A DNA stretch of 49,920 nucleotides from Rhodocyclaceae bacterium (GTDB lineage: Bacteria > Pseudomonadota > Gammaproteobacteria > Burkholderiales > Rhodocyclaceae). Below the pieces are notes generated by a model, which searched no databases, was not told where the DNA came from, and saw only the letters and a list, made by a program, of their open reading frames with translations. This document shows positions 15,651-25,338 of the stretch, piece by piece (position 1 is the first letter of the stretch; every line of letters starts with the position of its first letter). Where the stretch lies: the NCBI GenBank assembly GCA_013388985.1, contig JACAEF010000038.1, forward strand, positions 1 through 49,920, written 5' to 3'. The translations under genes and the position numbers were made by a program.

Positions 15651-15792
15651 GGCACCTCGAATAACCTGCTGCGCGGCCCTAGGCTCGCGTTGCGCGGTGC
15701 TCGCTCCCTCGCCTATCACCTTGATATGTCTCGGTCGCTGCGCGCCGTGCGCCTTGCCCTCCGCCCGCTCGCGACGGTTTTTCGAGGCGCCC
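15650..15792 (+). repeat. Long-hairpin dispersed element, copy 3
   Basis: A 143-bp element with ends GGGCACCTCGAATAACC and the complement of GGGCGCCTCGAAAAACC (15 of 17 pair). The core reads CTCGCCTATCACCTTGATAT then GTCTCGGTCGCTGCGC. It fills the gap between convergent genes, and its first base is the last base of the preceding stop codon. It may act as a bidirectional terminator. Confidence 0.8.
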
Positions 15793-15800
15793 AGTAATCA

Positions 15801-16730
15801 TCACTTGCTGCGCGGGCGGTCGAACAGGAACAGCGGCGCCCACAGCGCGCCCTGCAGCGTGACGGCCAGCCCGTGCAGCAGGGCGCCGGCGACGGCCGTC
15901 TCGACCGGCAGCCCGGCGAGCAGCCAATAGGCGGCCAGCGCCGCCTCGCGCGTGCCGTAGCCGCCGATCGAGACCGGCAGCGCCGTGGCGAAGAACACCG
16001 GCGCGGCGATTGCGCACAGGTAGAGCAGCGGCACCGTCGGCGTGATCGCGTGGAGCGCGCAGCCGAGCGCGGCGAGGGTGGCGAGCTGGACGACGAGTGA
16101 GGATGCGAAGGTGAGCTGCGCCAGCCGCGCGGTTTCGGCGAGCAGACGCAAGAGCCGCGCCGGCAGCCTGTGCGGGTCGAGCGGCAGTTTCTCGCCGAGC
16201 GCGCGGGCGACGAAAGGCGCGAGCACGGCGGCGAGCAGGGCTGCCAGATGCATCAACCGTGTCGTGGCGCCGAGGGGCACTTCGGGAATGGCCAATAGCG
16301 CCAGCCAGGCGAACCAGGACAGCACGAACAGCGCCCACAGACCCGAGAGGCGGTCGAGCGCGACCGAGGCGGCGGCCTTCAATATCGGGTTGCCAAGCTT
16401 TTGCAGCGCGATCGCGCGGTAGGCGTCGCCGCCGAGCGTCGCGCCCGGCAGCAGCGTGTTGAGCGTGACGCCCTTGCCATAGGCGGGCAGCAATGCGCGT
16501 GCCGAGGCGGTGAGATTCAGATGCCGGGCGATGATCAGCCAGCGCCAGGCCGAGACGACGTTGGCGAGGATGCCGAGCAGCACGGCCAACCCAAACCAGC
16601 GAAAGTCGGCGCTGGCGAGACGGCTCCCCAGCCCCGCGCCATCGAGCCCCCAGAGGATCGCGCCGAGCAGGGCGGCCGAGACGAGGATGCGCAGCAGCAG
16701 CCGGGCGAGGCGTTTGGCCTTCTGGATCAC
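15801..16730 (-). CDS. UPF0104/LPG-synthase-type integral membrane protein
   Basis: A 309-residue polytopic protein with about eight hydrophobic helices. It matches the transmembrane part of lysylphosphatidylglycerol synthases (AglD/UPF0104) in its N-terminal helix, the ANVVSAWRWLIIARHL segment and the TLLPGATLGGDAYRAIAL loop. It lacks the cytoplasmic aminoacyl-transfer domain, so lipid flipping or glycolipid handling is more likely than lysylation. It is the last gene of a minus-strand series after valS, GT39, PAP2 and GT2, 7 bp downstream of the GT2 gene. A match to the short dispersed repeat falls inside the frame near the N-terminus. Confidence 0.8.
   Translation of the reverse strand: MIQKAKRLARLLLRILVSAALLGAILWGLDGAGLGSRLASADFRWFGLAVLLGILANVVSAWRWLIIARHLNLTASARALLPAYGKGVTLNTLLPGATLGGDAYRAIALQKLGNPILKAAASVALDRLSGLWALFVLSWFAWLALLAIPEVPLGATTRLMHLAALLAAVLAPFVARALGEKLPLDPHRLPARLLRLLAETARLAQLTFASSLVVQLATLAALGCALHAITPTVPLLYLCAIAAPVFFATALPVSIGGYGTREAALAAYWLLAGLPVETAVAGALLHGLAVTLQGALWAPLFLFDRPRSK
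16599..16627 (+). repeat. Short dispersed repeat match inside the UPF0104 gene
   Basis: GCGAAAGTCGGCGCTGGC followed by GAGACGGCTCC. It is near-identical to the consensus core but opposite to the coding direction. The encoded residues (LASADFR) also look acceptable for the family, so it may be a chance match or a small insertion. Confidence 0.45.
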
Positions 16731-16737
16731 GCGCGGA

Positions 16738-17691
16738 TCACTTCGCGGCCGGACGCGGCGCCTCGCGCAGCAGATAGTGGGCGCGGCCGGCCGGCTCGTG
16801 GTAGATGCGCACCATGATCTCGCCCAACAGACCCATGCCGATCAGCTGCACGCCCATCAACATGAGCAGGATGCCCAACAGCAGCAGGGGGCGGCCGCCG
16901 ATGCTCTCCCCCATGAACTTGAGCGCCGCGAGATAAGCGAGGATCGCGCCGCCGGGCAGGGCCAGCGCCATGCCGATGCCGCCGAAGAACTGGATCGGCC
17001 GCTGCAGGTAGCGCGACATGAACTGCACCAGCAGCAGGTCGAGGATCACGCGCAGCGTGCGGTCGATGCCGTATTTCGAGCTGCCGCGCGTGCGCGGGTG
17101 GTGGGAGACGACTACCTCCTTGACGCGCGCGCCGAACTGGGCGGCGAGCGCCGGCACGAAGCGGTGCAGCTCGCCGTAGAGGCGCACGTTGGCGAGCGCC
17201 GCGCGGCGATAGACCTTCAGCGAGCAGCCGTAGTCGTGCAGATGTACGCCGGTGACCTTCGAGATCAGCCCGTTGGCGATGCGCGAGGGCAGCTTGCGGG
17301 AAAGCTGAGCATCCTGGCGCTCCTTGCGCCAGCCGGAAAGGATGTCGACCTCGGGCTCCTCGTCGAGCATCTTCAACAGGCGCGGGATGTCGGCCGGGTC
17401 GTTCTGCAGATCGCCATCGAGCGTGACGATCACCTCGCCCTGTGCGGCGTCGAAGCCGGCCTGCATCGCGGTGGATTGACCGTAGTTTCGCGCCAGATAG
17501 ACCGGCTTGAGCCAGGGGCGGGTGGCGGCGAGCTCGGCGAGCCGCACGCCGGTGCCGTCCTTCGAGCCGTCATCGACGAGCAGCGCCTCGAAATTGAGGC
17601 CGGCGAGCGACTGCTCGAGGCGGGCGACGAGCTCGTCGATGTTCTCGATCTCGTTGTAGATGGGAATGACGATGGAGACGGATGCGTTCAT
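16738..17691 (-). CDS. Family 2 glycosyltransferase, ArnC/dolichol-phosphate-mannose synthase type
   Basis: A 317-residue protein. The N-terminal GT-A domain has SIVIPIYNE, VDDGSKDGT and the metal-binding TLDGDLQNDP. The conserved CSLKVYRR and RTRGSSKYG segments follow, and two C-terminal membrane helices end the protein. Such enzymes move a sugar from a nucleotide donor to a polyprenyl phosphate on the cytoplasmic face. The upstream GT39 gene would then transfer that sugar to lipid A or another acceptor in the periplasm, as in the ArnC-ArnT pair. The start ATG overlaps the PAP2 stop (ATGA). The longer frame upstream is a shadow of PAP2. Confidence 0.88.
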   Translation of the reverse strand: MNASVSIVIPIYNEIENIDELVARLEQSLAGLNFEALLVDDGSKDGTGVRLAELAATRPWLKPVYLARNYGQSTAMQAGFDAAQGEVIVTLDGDLQNDPADIPRLLKMLDEEPEVDILSGWRKERQDAQLSRKLPSRIANGLISKVTGVHLHDYGCSLKVYRRAALANVRLYGELHRFVPALAAQFGARVKEVVVSHHPRTRGSSKYGIDRTLRVILDLLLVQFMSRYLQRPIQFFGGIGMALALPGGAILAYLAALKFMGESIGGRPLLLLGILLMLMGVQLIGMGLLGEIMVRIYHEPAGRAHYLLREAPRPAAK

Positions 17692-18518
17692 GGCGTGCGG
17701 CGCGGGCCGAAAAGGGACAGGGCGAATAGTAGCAATGCGCCGGCGGCGACGGCGCGTTCCAGCCAGCGCGCGCTCGCGTAGCCGCTGTCGAAGCCGGTCA
17801 GCAGCCAGAGCGTGCCGGCGAAAAACAGCGCGAGCGTCAGCCAGTGCAGCGCGCGCGAACGGCAACGGCCGCAACAGGCGGCCAGATGCAGGCCGGCGAA
17901 GCCCGACAGCCAGCCGATCGCCGCACCGACGAGGACGTCGGTCGGCCAGTGCGCGCCGACGGCGAGGCGGGAGAGGGCGATCAGGACGGCCAGCGCGATG
18001 GCCGGCAGCCAGGCGCGCCAGGCCAGCGTGTGGCCGCCGACGAGCGCGGCGACCGCGAAGGCAGCGACGCTGTGCCCGGAGGGCAGGGCGCGGCCGGCCA
18101 GCCGCGGCCCGACGATATGGAACAGGCCGGAATCGAGGACCGCCGCCGGCCGGGGCAGGGCCAGTCCATACTTGAGCAGATGACTGGCGATCGCGGCGAT
18201 CAGCACGGTGATCAGGGCCGCGGCCGCCGCGTCGGGACGGCGCGCGACCAGCGGCAGCAGGATCGCGAAGGCGGGCAGCGTGTCGCCCAGCGCGGTCATG
18301 CCGGCCCAGAACCCGTCGGGCAGCACGCGCGCCGCGGCATTGACGGCGAGGAAGAGCGGCACGTTCGTCTGGGTCAGCCACAGCAGCGCCGCCGCACAGA
18401 GCGCGAGAAACGGCAGCAGCCACAGGCGGGGTGCGGCGAGGCGGGCCGGCCGCGGCGCATCAGGCATGGCGCGCCAGTGGTGGAGGGCGACGAGGGCCGT
18501 TGTGGCGCACTTTGTCAT
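17688..18518 (-). CDS. PAP2-family membrane phosphatase
   Basis: A 276-residue protein with about six membrane helices and all three PAP2 signatures: KYGLALPRP (116-124), PSGH (146-149) and SRLAVGAHWPTD (183-194). The Lys, Arg, His and Asp of the catalytic site are present. Members remove phosphate from undecaprenyl pyrophosphate, phosphatidylglycerol phosphate or lipid A. Position between a GT39 and a GT2 suggests recycling of the polyprenyl carrier or a lipid A modification. Translation could also start at M18. It overlaps both neighbours by 4 bp, a sign of strong coupling. Confidence 0.88.
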   Translation of the reverse strand: MTKCATTALVALHHWRAMPDAPRPARLAAPRLWLLPFLALCAAALLWLTQTNVPLFLAVNAAARVLPDGFWAGMTALGDTLPAFAILLPLVARRPDAAAAALITVLIAAIASHLLKYGLALPRPAAVLDSGLFHIVGPRLAGRALPSGHSVAAFAVAALVGGHTLAWRAWLPAIALAVLIALSRLAVGAHWPTDVLVGAAIGWLSGFAGLHLAACCGRCRSRALHWLTLALFFAGTLWLLTGFDSGYASARWLERAVAAGALLLFALSLFGPRRTP

Positions 18519-20050
18519 TTCACGATCCGAACGAGCGCGATGGTCTTGCTGCGGTAGAGCAGCTCGTGGGGCGGCAGTTCGGCGAGCCGGTCGGCGCGCG
18601 TGAGCACGACATCGCCGGCGCGCGGCGCGCGCCGCTCGACCACCCGGCCGGCATAGACGCCGAAACTCGGCGTGTTGATGCCACTCATCACCAGCGGCGC
18701 GTCGATCTCGCGCGCGATCAGTCCGGCCTGCTTCACCGGCTGCTGCAGCACGCCGCCCACGGCGGGCAGGAAGACCAGCGACAGGCAGAAGACCGCGACG
18801 ACGCCGGTGGCGGCGAGCTTGACCGGCACGGCCAGACGCCGTTCGACCATCAGCACGGCGACGAGGAGGGCGGCGCCCAAGAGCGGCAGGCGGTAGCCCA
18901 GGCCGAAATGCGCGTCGAGGTCGACGAGCATCGTCTGGTAATAGGGATTGGCCTGCTTACGCAGCCCTTCGAGCAGGTCGGGCACGAATAGCGCGCCGAC
19001 GAACATCAGGAGTGCGGGCAGCAGCAGCCACGGCGAGCGCGCCTCGCGCAGTTCGCGGCCGAGCAGGACCCACAGCGCGGCGGTGCCGTAGAGCAGATAG
19101 TGCGGCAGCTTGTTCGCCGACAGCGAGAACAGCACGAACACCAGGGCGAACAGGATCAGCGCATAGCGGGCGAAATCGTCGCGCCAGAGACGGCGCCAAC
19201 GCTTGACGACGCCGAGCAGCAGGCCGGTGTAGGGCAGGGAGACGAGCAGCGCGACGGGGAGGTAATAGAACAGGCCGTAGGCATGCGGGCTGCCCATCGC
19301 GCCGGAGAAGCGGCCGACGTTGTGGCGCAGGAAGAAGCTTTCGACGAAGCCCGGACCTTTCACCCAGGTGACGGCGACATACCACGGCAGCGCGAGGGCC
19401 GCCCAGAGGAGCCAGGCGCGGGGGCGCGTGACGAAGACGAGGAACTCGCGCCAGCGGCCGCTCGTCGCGCAATGCAGGAACAGCGCCGCGAGCGGCAGCA
19501 CCACCGCGACCGGCCCCTTGGCGAGGAAACCTGCGCCCATCGCCGCCCAGGCGATGAACAGATCGCGGGCGCGGCCTTCGCGCAGCCACAGGTATTGCCA
19601 GAACACCGCGGCGGCCAGGCAGGCGTCGAGCAGCGCGTCGGCGATCGCCAGCCGGGCGACCAGGGCAGGCCCCATCGCGGTCGCCGCGACCAGCGCGGCG
19701 AAGGCGGCGGTTTCGGCGTCAAAAAGGCGACGCGCAAAATGCCAGGCGAACAGCACCGAGGCCAGCCCCATCAGCGCCGAGGGCAGGCGCAGCGAAAATT
19801 CGCTCAAGCCCATCAGCGCCGCGGCGGCGGCCTGCAGCCAGTAGATCAGGATCGGCTTGTCGTAGCGCGGCTCGCCGTTCAGATAGGTGGCGAGGAAATC
19901 CCCGCGCGCGAACATCTCCTGCGTCGCCGCGGTGAACGCGCCTTCGTCGAGATCGATCAGCGGCGTGGCCGACAGGCCGACGAAGAAGGCGAGACAGGCG
20001 GCCAGCAGAAGCCAGCGGCTGGCAAGGCCCCCCGTGCCGGTGGACATCAT
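18515..20050 (-). CDS. ArnT-like GT39 glycosyltransferase
   Basis: A 511-residue integral membrane protein with about 12 helices. The first periplasmic loop has the catalytic acidic motif [10 protein letters not shown], followed by the [11 protein letters not shown] segment typical of ArnT/PMT enzymes. Members take a sugar from a polyprenyl-phosphate carrier and add it to lipid A or protein in the periplasm. Together with the downstream ArnC-like GT2 it forms a plausible envelope-decoration pair. The other genes for 4-amino-arabinose synthesis are not in the window, so the sugar is unknown. Its ATG overlaps the valS stop by 4 bp. Confidence 0.85.
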   Translation of the reverse strand: MMSTGTGGLASRWLLLAACLAFFVGLSATPLIDLDEGAFTAATQEMFARGDFLATYLNGEPRYDKPILIYWLQAAAAALMGLSEFSLRLPSALMGLASVLFAWHFARRLFDAETAAFAALVAATAMGPALVARLAIADALLDACLAAAVFWQYLWLREGRARDLFIAWAAMGAGFLAKGPVAVVLPLAALFLHCATSGRWREFLVFVTRPRAWLLWAALALPWYVAVTWVKGPGFVESFFLRHNVGRFSGAMGSPHAYGLFYYLPVALLVSLPYTGLLLGVVKRWRRLWRDDFARYALILFALVFVLFSLSANKLPHYLLYGTAALWVLLGRELREARSPWLLLPALLMFVGALFVPDLLEGLRKQANPYYQTMLVDLDAHFGLGYRLPLLGAALLVAVLMVERRLAVPVKLAATGVVAVFCLSLVFLPAVGGVLQQPVKQAGLIAREIDAPLVMSGINTPSFGVYAGRVVERRAPRAGDVVLTRADRLAELPPHELLYRSKTIALVRIVK

Positions 20051-22854
20051 CCCGGCAGGCGCGCGCGCTGGCCGCGTACCTTCTCCAGCGTGGCCCGGAA
20101 GTCCGCCAGCCGCTCACGCTCCTGCGCCACCACCGCCGCCGGCGCGCGTTCGACGAAGGATGCCGTGGCGAGCTTCTTCTCGCACTTGGCGATCTCGCCT
20201 TCGAGGCGGGCGATCTCCTTGTCGAGGCGCGCCTTCTCGGCTGCGACGTCGACCTCGATCTTCAACATCAGGCGGTAATCGCCGACGATCTGCACCGGCG
20301 CGTCGGTGTCGGGCAGGGAGTCGACCACCGCGACCTCGGACAATTTGGCGAGCGTGGCGAGATAAGGCGCATAGGCGGCGAGCCGTGCCGTCCCGCCAGC
20401 GCCGATTTCCGTGCCGACGAGCGGCACGCGTTGTGCCGGTGAGAGGTTCATCTCGCCGCGTAGGCTGCGGCAGGCGGAAACGAGAGCTTTCAGCGTCGCG
20501 ATCCAGTCCTCCGCCGCGGTGTCGATCTTCGCGGCATCGGCGCGCGGATAGGGCGCGAGCATGACCGTTTCTCCGGTTTTTCCGGCGAGCGGCGCGACGT
20601 GCTGCCACAGCTCCTCGGTGATGAACGGGATCAGCGGGTGGGCCAGCCGCAGCACGGTTTCCAGCACGCGCACCAGCGTCCTGCGCGTCGCGCGTCGTTG
20701 CGCCTCATTGCCCTGCTGGAGCTGCACCTTGGCGAGTTCCAGATACCAGTCGCAATATTCGTCCCAGACGAATTCGTAGATCGCGCGGGCGAGCAGGTCG
20801 AAGCGATAGTCGGCGAAATGCTTTGCCACCTCCTCTTCGGCGCGTTGCAGGCGGCTGACGATCCAGCGGTCGGCCGGGGAGAGTTCGAGCGGTAGCGCCT
20901 CGTCGCGGCCGACGTCCTGACCCTCGCAGTTCATCAGCACGAAGCGCGTCGCGTTCCACAGCTTGTTGCAGAAGTTGCGGTAGCCCTCGCAGCGGTTCAT
21001 GTCGAACTTGATGTCGCGGCCCGGGCTGGCGAGCGAGAGGAAGGTGAAGCGCAGCGCATCGGCGCCGAAGGCCGGGATGCCGTTCGGGTATTCCTTGCGC
21101 GTGCGCTTCTCGATCTGCTCGGCCTGTTTCGGGTTCATCAGGCCGGTGGTGCGCTTCTTCACCAGGCTTTCGAGGTCGATGCCGTCGACGAGGTCGATCG
21201 GGTCGAGCACGTTGCCCTTGCTCTTGCTCATCTTCTGGCCTTCGGCGTCGCGGATCAGGCCATGCACATAGACGTGGCGGAACGGAATCTTGCCGGTGAT
21301 GTGCTTGGTCATCATCACCATGCGCGCGACCCAGAAGAAGATGATGTCGAAGCCGGTGACGAGCACCGACGAGGGGAGATACAGATCGAGCGCCGGGTTC
21401 GACTGGGCCGGATACTCGGGCGTCCAGTCGAGCGTCGAGAACGGCCAAAGCGCCGAGGAATACCAGGTGTCGAGCACGTCCGGGTCGCGTGTCAGGCCGC
21501 CGTTGTAGCCGTCGGCGCGGGCGAGTCGGCAGGCTTCCGCTTCGTCGTGGGCGACCCAGACGCGACCGTCGTCGCCATACCAGGCGGGAATCTGATGTCC
21601 CCACCAGAGCTGGCGCGAGATGCACCAGTCCTGGATGTTGTTGAGCCACTGGTTGTAGGTATTGACCCAGTTTTCCGGGAAGAACTTGATCTCGCCCGAG
21701 GCGACGCATTCGAGCGCCTTGGCGGCGATGGATTTCCCGTCGGCACCGGGCTTCGTCATGGCGACGAACCATTGGTCGGTGAGCATCGGCTCGATGACCT
21801 CCCCGGTGCGGTCGCCTCTGGGCACCATCAGCTTGTGCGGCTTGACCGAGACCAGGAGGCCCGCCGCCTCCAAGTCGGCGACGATCATTTTCCGCGCTTC
21901 GTAGCGGTCCAGGCCGCGGTATTTCTCCGGCCCGTGCTCGTTGATGCGCGCATCGAGCGTGAAGATGTTGATCGGCGTCAGACCGTGGCGATGGCCGATC
22001 TGCCAGTCGTTGAAGTCGTGCGCCGGCGTGATCTTGACGCAGCCGGTGCCGAATGCCTTGTCGACATAGGGGTCGGCGATCACCGGGATGGTGCGGCCGG
22101 TGAGCGGCAGATGGACATGCCGGCCGATCAGCTGCCGGTAACGCTCGTCCTCGGGATGGACGGCGACCGCGACGTCGCCGAGCAGGGTTTCCGGCCGCGT
22201 CGTCGCAACCGTGAGTGCGCCCTCGCCCTCGACGAATGGGTAGCGGATCTCCCACATGAAGCCGTCTTCTTCCTCGCTGACCACTTCGAGGTCGGAGACC
22301 GCGGTCAGGAGCTTCGGGTCCCAGTTGACGAGGCGCTTGCCGCGGTAGATCAGCCCTTCGCGGTAGAGGCGCACGAAGGTTTCGGTGACGATCTTCGAGA
22401 GCCCCGCGTCCATCGTGAAGCGCTCGCGCGACCAGTCGCACGAGGCGCCCAGCCGCCGCATCTGGCGCGTGATCGTGCCGCCGGAGTATTCCTTCCACTC
22501 CCAGACTTTTTCGAGGAATTTTTCCCGGCCGAGGTCGTGGCGCGAGATGCCCTGCGCGTCCAGTTGCCGCTCGACGACGATCTGCGTGGCGATGCCGGCG
22601 TGATCCGTGCCCGGCTGCCAGAGGGTGTTGTCGCCCTTCATGCGGTGGTAGCGCACGAGTGCGTCCATGATCGACTGGTTGAAGCCATGCCCCATGTGCA
22701 GCGTGCCGGTGACGTTGGGCGGCGGCAGCAGGATGCAGAAGTTGTCTTTCTTCGAGGTGTCGAGCCCGGCGGCGAAGTAGCCCTTCGCTTCCCAGACCGG
22801 ATACCAGCGGCGTTCGATGCCGGCGGGTTCAAAGCTTTTGGCGAGTGATTCCAT
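20047..22854 (-). CDS. valS: Valyl-tRNA synthetase
   Basis: A 935-residue class I aminoacyl-tRNA synthetase of normal length that charges tRNA-Val. It shows the HIGH motif as [14 protein letters not shown] near the N-terminus, the editing domain ([10 protein letters not shown]), the KMSKS signature in [11 protein letters not shown], and a C-terminal coiled coil ([27 protein letters not shown]). The start at MESLAKSF overlaps the preceding small gene by 26 bp. A short repeat-like stretch encoding [11 protein letters not shown] lies in the linker before the coiled coil. The order pepA-holC-valS is widely conserved in proteobacteria. Confidence 0.97.
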   Translation of the reverse strand: MESLAKSFEPAGIERRWYPVWEAKGYFAAGLDTSKKDNFCILLPPPNVTGTLHMGHGFNQSIMDALVRYHRMKGDNTLWQPGTDHAGIATQIVVERQLDAQGISRHDLGREKFLEKVWEWKEYSGGTITRQMRRLGASCDWSRERFTMDAGLSKIVTETFVRLYREGLIYRGKRLVNWDPKLLTAVSDLEVVSEEEDGFMWEIRYPFVEGEGALTVATTRPETLLGDVAVAVHPEDERYRQLIGRHVHLPLTGRTIPVIADPYVDKAFGTGCVKITPAHDFNDWQIGHRHGLTPINIFTLDARINEHGPEKYRGLDRYEARKMIVADLEAAGLLVSVKPHKLMVPRGDRTGEVIEPMLTDQWFVAMTKPGADGKSIAAKALECVASGEIKFFPENWVNTYNQWLNNIQDWCISRQLWWGHQIPAWYGDDGRVWVAHDEAEACRLARADGYNGGLTRDPDVLDTWYSSALWPFSTLDWTPEYPAQSNPALDLYLPSSVLVTGFDIIFFWVARMVMMTKHITGKIPFRHVYVHGLIRDAEGQKMSKSKGNVLDPIDLVDGIDLESLVKKRTTGLMNPKQAEQIEKRTRKEYPNGIPAFGADALRFTFLSLASPGRDIKFDMNRCEGYRNFCNKLWNATRFVLMNCEGQDVGRDEALPLELSPADRWIVSRLQRAEEEVAKHFADYRFDLLARAIYEFVWDEYCDWYLELAKVQLQQGNEAQRRATRRTLVRVLETVLRLAHPLIPFITEELWQHVAPLAGKTGETVMLAPYPRADAAKIDTAAEDWIATLKALVSACRSLRGEMNLSPAQRVPLVGTEIGAGGTARLAAYAPYLATLAKLSEVAVVDSLPDTDAPVQIVGDYRLMLKIEVDVAAEKARLDKEIARLEGEIAKCEKKLATASFVERAPAAVVAQERERLADFRATLEKVRGQRARLPG
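20384..20412 (-). repeat. Short dispersed repeat match inside valS
   Basis: The coding strand reads ACGGAAATCGGCGCTGGC then GGGACGGCACG. It is in frame with valS and encodes EIGAGGTA in a variable linker. It matches the consensus strongly, so an in-frame insertion is likely but not proven. Confidence 0.5.
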
Positions 22855-23203
22855 TTTTCAGTGTTTCGAGCAATTGCGGCAACAGGGTCTGATGCGCCCC
22901 GGCCGTGAGCGCGGCGAAGATCTGCGGCGCGGCATCGGCGAGCGCGGTGGGCAGGGCCGCGCCGAGCCAGGCGGAAAAGGCCTTCTCCAGCTCGCCCTGC
23001 AAAGGGGCGAGCAGGATGGCGGGGTCCTGCGGCGGAATGGCCGATCCCGGGACGACTTCGGTGAGCAGCGGGATCGTTTCGTCTTCCGCGGGCGGGGCGG
23101 GTTCGGGCGGCGGCGGAGGGCTGACGGGGCGGGCGACGAAGCTGCGATGATGGCGCCGTATCAGGGCATCGGTCTCGCTGATCAGATCATCATCGGCGCG
23201 CAT
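22829..23203 (-). CDS. Hypothetical protein between holC and valS
   Basis: A 124-residue protein without a recognised domain. The N-terminus is charged ([22 protein letters not shown]), then comes a proline-rich linker ([15 protein letters not shown]), then a helical alanine- and leucine-rich C-terminus. The frame continues upstream but only as a shadow of holC, so the Met of MRADDD was chosen. It overlaps holC by 22 bp and valS by 26 bp, which ties its translation to both. The overlapping layout supports a real gene. Function unknown. Confidence 0.7.
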   Translation of the reverse strand: MRADDDLISETDALIRRHHRSFVARPVSPPPPPEPAPPAEDETIPLLTEVVPGSAIPPQDPAILLAPLQGELEKAFSAWLGAALPTALADAAPQIFAALTAGAHQTLLPQLLETLKNGITRQKL

Positions 23204-23649
23204 TGCATTCCCCCGGAGATGTCGTGGTTCTCGATCGCATAGCCGCGGTCGCGGTAGAACTTGAAGCGTTCCCGCGCCGGCAGGCGGTCGGCATCGTCGG
23301 TCGAGACCACCTCGACGAGAACTTCGAAACGCGAGAAACCCGCCGGCAGTTCGTTGCTCAGGTTGAGCAGGCAGGTATCGACGGGCGGATCGTCGAGCCG
23401 TGCCGCGATCAGGATCGGGGTGTCCAACGCCAGCGGCGCATCGGCGTGGCAATGCGGCACGAAGGAGAGCGCCGGTTGCGTCCATAATAGGCGGTCCAGC
23501 CGTTCGGCCGCTTCGGGTGCCGGGGCATAGACGAGCACCGAGGGGCCCTGCGCCGAAGCCTTGGCGCGTTCCTGCCAGGCGCGCTGCAACCATTGCGCGG
23601 CAGCCTGGATGCGATCGGCCGCGCCATGCAGGAAGAGGATCCGCGTCAT
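23182..23649 (-). CDS. holC: DNA polymerase III chi subunit
   Basis: A 155-residue protein matching HolC: a Rossmann-like fold with [22 protein letters not shown]-type helix and strand order (residues about 15-43), the DRLLWT motif (52-57), FVPHCHAD, a [20 protein letters not shown] segment and the C-terminal [19 protein letters not shown]. Chi links the clamp loader to single-strand binding protein during replication. The start ATG overlaps the pepA stop by 4 bp. Placement between pepA and valS is the usual proteobacterial order and supports the assignment. Confidence 0.92.
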   Translation of the reverse strand: MTRILFLHGAADRIQAAAQWLQRAWQERAKASAQGPSVLVYAPAPEAAERLDRLLWTQPALSFVPHCHADAPLALDTPILIAARLDDPPVDTCLLNLSNELPAGFSRFEVLVEVVSTDDADRLPARERFKFYRDRGYAIENHDISGGMQCAPMMI

Positions 23650-25235
23650 GCCTGTGCCGTGTCGCCAGCGCCGACTTTCGCCCCGCCCGCCCCCGGCCCC
23701 GCCTTCGCGGGCGGGGAGGCTGTGGACGCCGACTTCTCGGCGCCGACTCTCGCAGCCCGCTCCAGCAGGAAATGGGTCAGCAGCGGCACCGGCCGGCCGG
23801 TCGAACCCTTTTCCTTGCCCGACTTGTAGGCCGTGCCGGCGATGTCGAGGTGCGCCCAGTCGTATTTCTTCGTGAAGCGCGACAGGAAGCAGGCGGCGGT
23901 GATCGTCCCGGCGGGGCGGCCGCCGATGTTGCCGAAATCGGCGAAGTTGCTCTTGAGCTGCTCCTGGTAGTCCTCGAACAGCGGCAGTTGCCAGGCGCGA
24001 TCCCAGGCGGCATTGCCGGCCTCGAGCAGCTCGCGCGCGAGGCCGTCGTGGTTGGCCATGAGGCCGCTTGCGACGTGGCCCAGCGCGATCACGCAGGCGC
24101 CGGTGAGCGTGGCGACGTCGATCACGCACTCGGGCTCGAAGCGTTCGACATAGGTCAGCGCGTCGCAGAGGATCAGGCGACCCTCGGCGTCGGTATTGAG
24201 GATCTCGATGGTCTGGCCGGACAGCGAGGTGACGATGTCGCCGGGACGCGTTGCATTGCCGCCGGGCATGTTCTCGACGGTGGGCACCACTGCGATGACG
24301 TTGAGCGGCAGCTTCATCAGCGCGGCGGCCTTGATCGTGGCCAGCACGCTCGCAGCGCCCGACATGTCGAACTTCATTTCGTCCATGTCCTGCGGCGGCT
24401 TCAGCGAGATGCCGCCGGTATCGAAGGTGACGCCCTTGCCGACCAGGACGATCGGCTTGTCGCTCGCCTTGCCGCCGCGATACTTGACGATGATGAACTG
24501 CGGCGGCTCGTTCGAGCCCTTGGCCACCGCCAGCAGCGCGTTCATTCCCAGCCGCTCCATTTCCTCGCGGCCGAGCACCTCGGCTTCCAGGCCATGCTCG
24601 CTGGCCAGGGCACGCGCCTGTTCGGCGAGATAGGTCGGCGTGCAGACGTTACCCGGCAGGTTGGCGAGATTCTTCATCGTCTGCATGCCGGCGGCGATGG
24701 CCTGGCCTTCGAGCAGCGCCTGTTCCGCGGCGGCAAGCTCGCTGCGGCGTTCGACGCAGAAGGTCAGCTTGCGCAGCGGCCGCCGCACCTCGTCCTTCTT
24801 CGATTTCATCTGGTCGAAGCGGTAGAGCGTCTCCTCGGCGGTCATCACCGCCTGCCGCACGCGCCAGGCGACGTCGCGTTTCTTCACCGCCAGCTCGGTC
24901 AGATACAGCGTGCCGTCGAAGCCGCCGGTTTCGTTCAGGGTGCGCACCGCCGCGGCGATGGCATTGCGGTATTCCGTTTCACGAAATTCCCGTTCCTTGC
25001 CCAGACCGACCAGCAGGACGCGGTCGGCCTCCATGCCCGGCACCTTGTGCAGCAGCAGGGTCGTCCCCGCCTTGCCTTCCATGTCGCCGCGCCGCAGCAG
25101 TTCGGAAAGATAGCCGCGCGCCGCGTTGTCGATCAGCTCCGCGGGCAAAGAGAGCTTGCGTGGTTCGAAGACGCCGACGACGACGCAGGCCGTGCGCTGT
25201 TTTTCCGGGCTTCCGCTCTTTATGCTAAATTCCAC
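23646..25235 (-). CDS. pepA: Leucyl aminopeptidase PepA with C-terminal extension
   Basis: A 529-residue M17 aminopeptidase. The signature NTDAEGRL is present, as are metal-binding residues in [16 protein letters not shown] and the MKFDMSGAA segment. It removes N-terminal residues from peptides in the cytoplasm. The start was set at a GTG (VEFSIKSG) that has AGGAG 6 bp upstream; an upstream in-frame start lacks this. The usual end of the family is near THFLLERA. About 35 extra low-complexity residues follow ([13 protein letters not shown] and similar), and they are encoded by the short dispersed repeat. The extension is probably not functional. Confidence 0.93.
   Translation of the reverse strand: MEFSIKSGSPEKQRTACVVVGVFEPRKLSLPAELIDNAARGYLSELLRRGDMEGKAGTTLLLHKVPGMEADRVLLVGLGKEREFRETEYRNAIAAAVRTLNETGGFDGTLYLTELAVKKRDVAWRVRQAVMTAEETLYRFDQMKSKKDEVRRPLRKLTFCVERRSELAAAEQALLEGQAIAAGMQTMKNLANLPGNVCTPTYLAEQARALASEHGLEAEVLGREEMERLGMNALLAVAKGSNEPPQFIIVKYRGGKASDKPIVLVGKGVTFDTGGISLKPPQDMDEMKFDMSGAASVLATIKAAALMKLPLNVIAVVPTVENMPGGNATRPGDIVTSLSGQTIEILNTDAEGRLILCDALTYVERFEPECVIDVATLTGACVIALGHVASGLMANHDGLARELLEAGNAAWDRAWQLPLFEDYQEQLKSNFADFGNIGGRPAGTITAACFLSRFTKKYDWAHLDIAGTAYKSGKEKGSTGRPVPLLTHFLLERAARVGAEKSASTASPPAKAGPGAGGAKVGAGDTAQA
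23653..23681 (-). repeat. Short dispersed repeat, copy at the pepA 3' end
   Basis: The coding strand reads GCGAAAGTCGGCGCTGGC then GACACGGCACA, directly before the pepA stop. A related half-unit (GAGAGTCGGCGCCGAG) lies about 70 bp upstream, with a GC-rich hairpin between them. This resembles the long form in soeA. Confidence 0.75.
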
Positions 25236-25338
25236 CGTGCGCTCCTGGAGTTGGGAAAAAGCGAAGTTTAAGCAATTTTCAGGCACATTCGGCGCCCAAG
25301 ACGAATTTCCGCGAGTTTTTCATAAGCAATCCGCTGCG

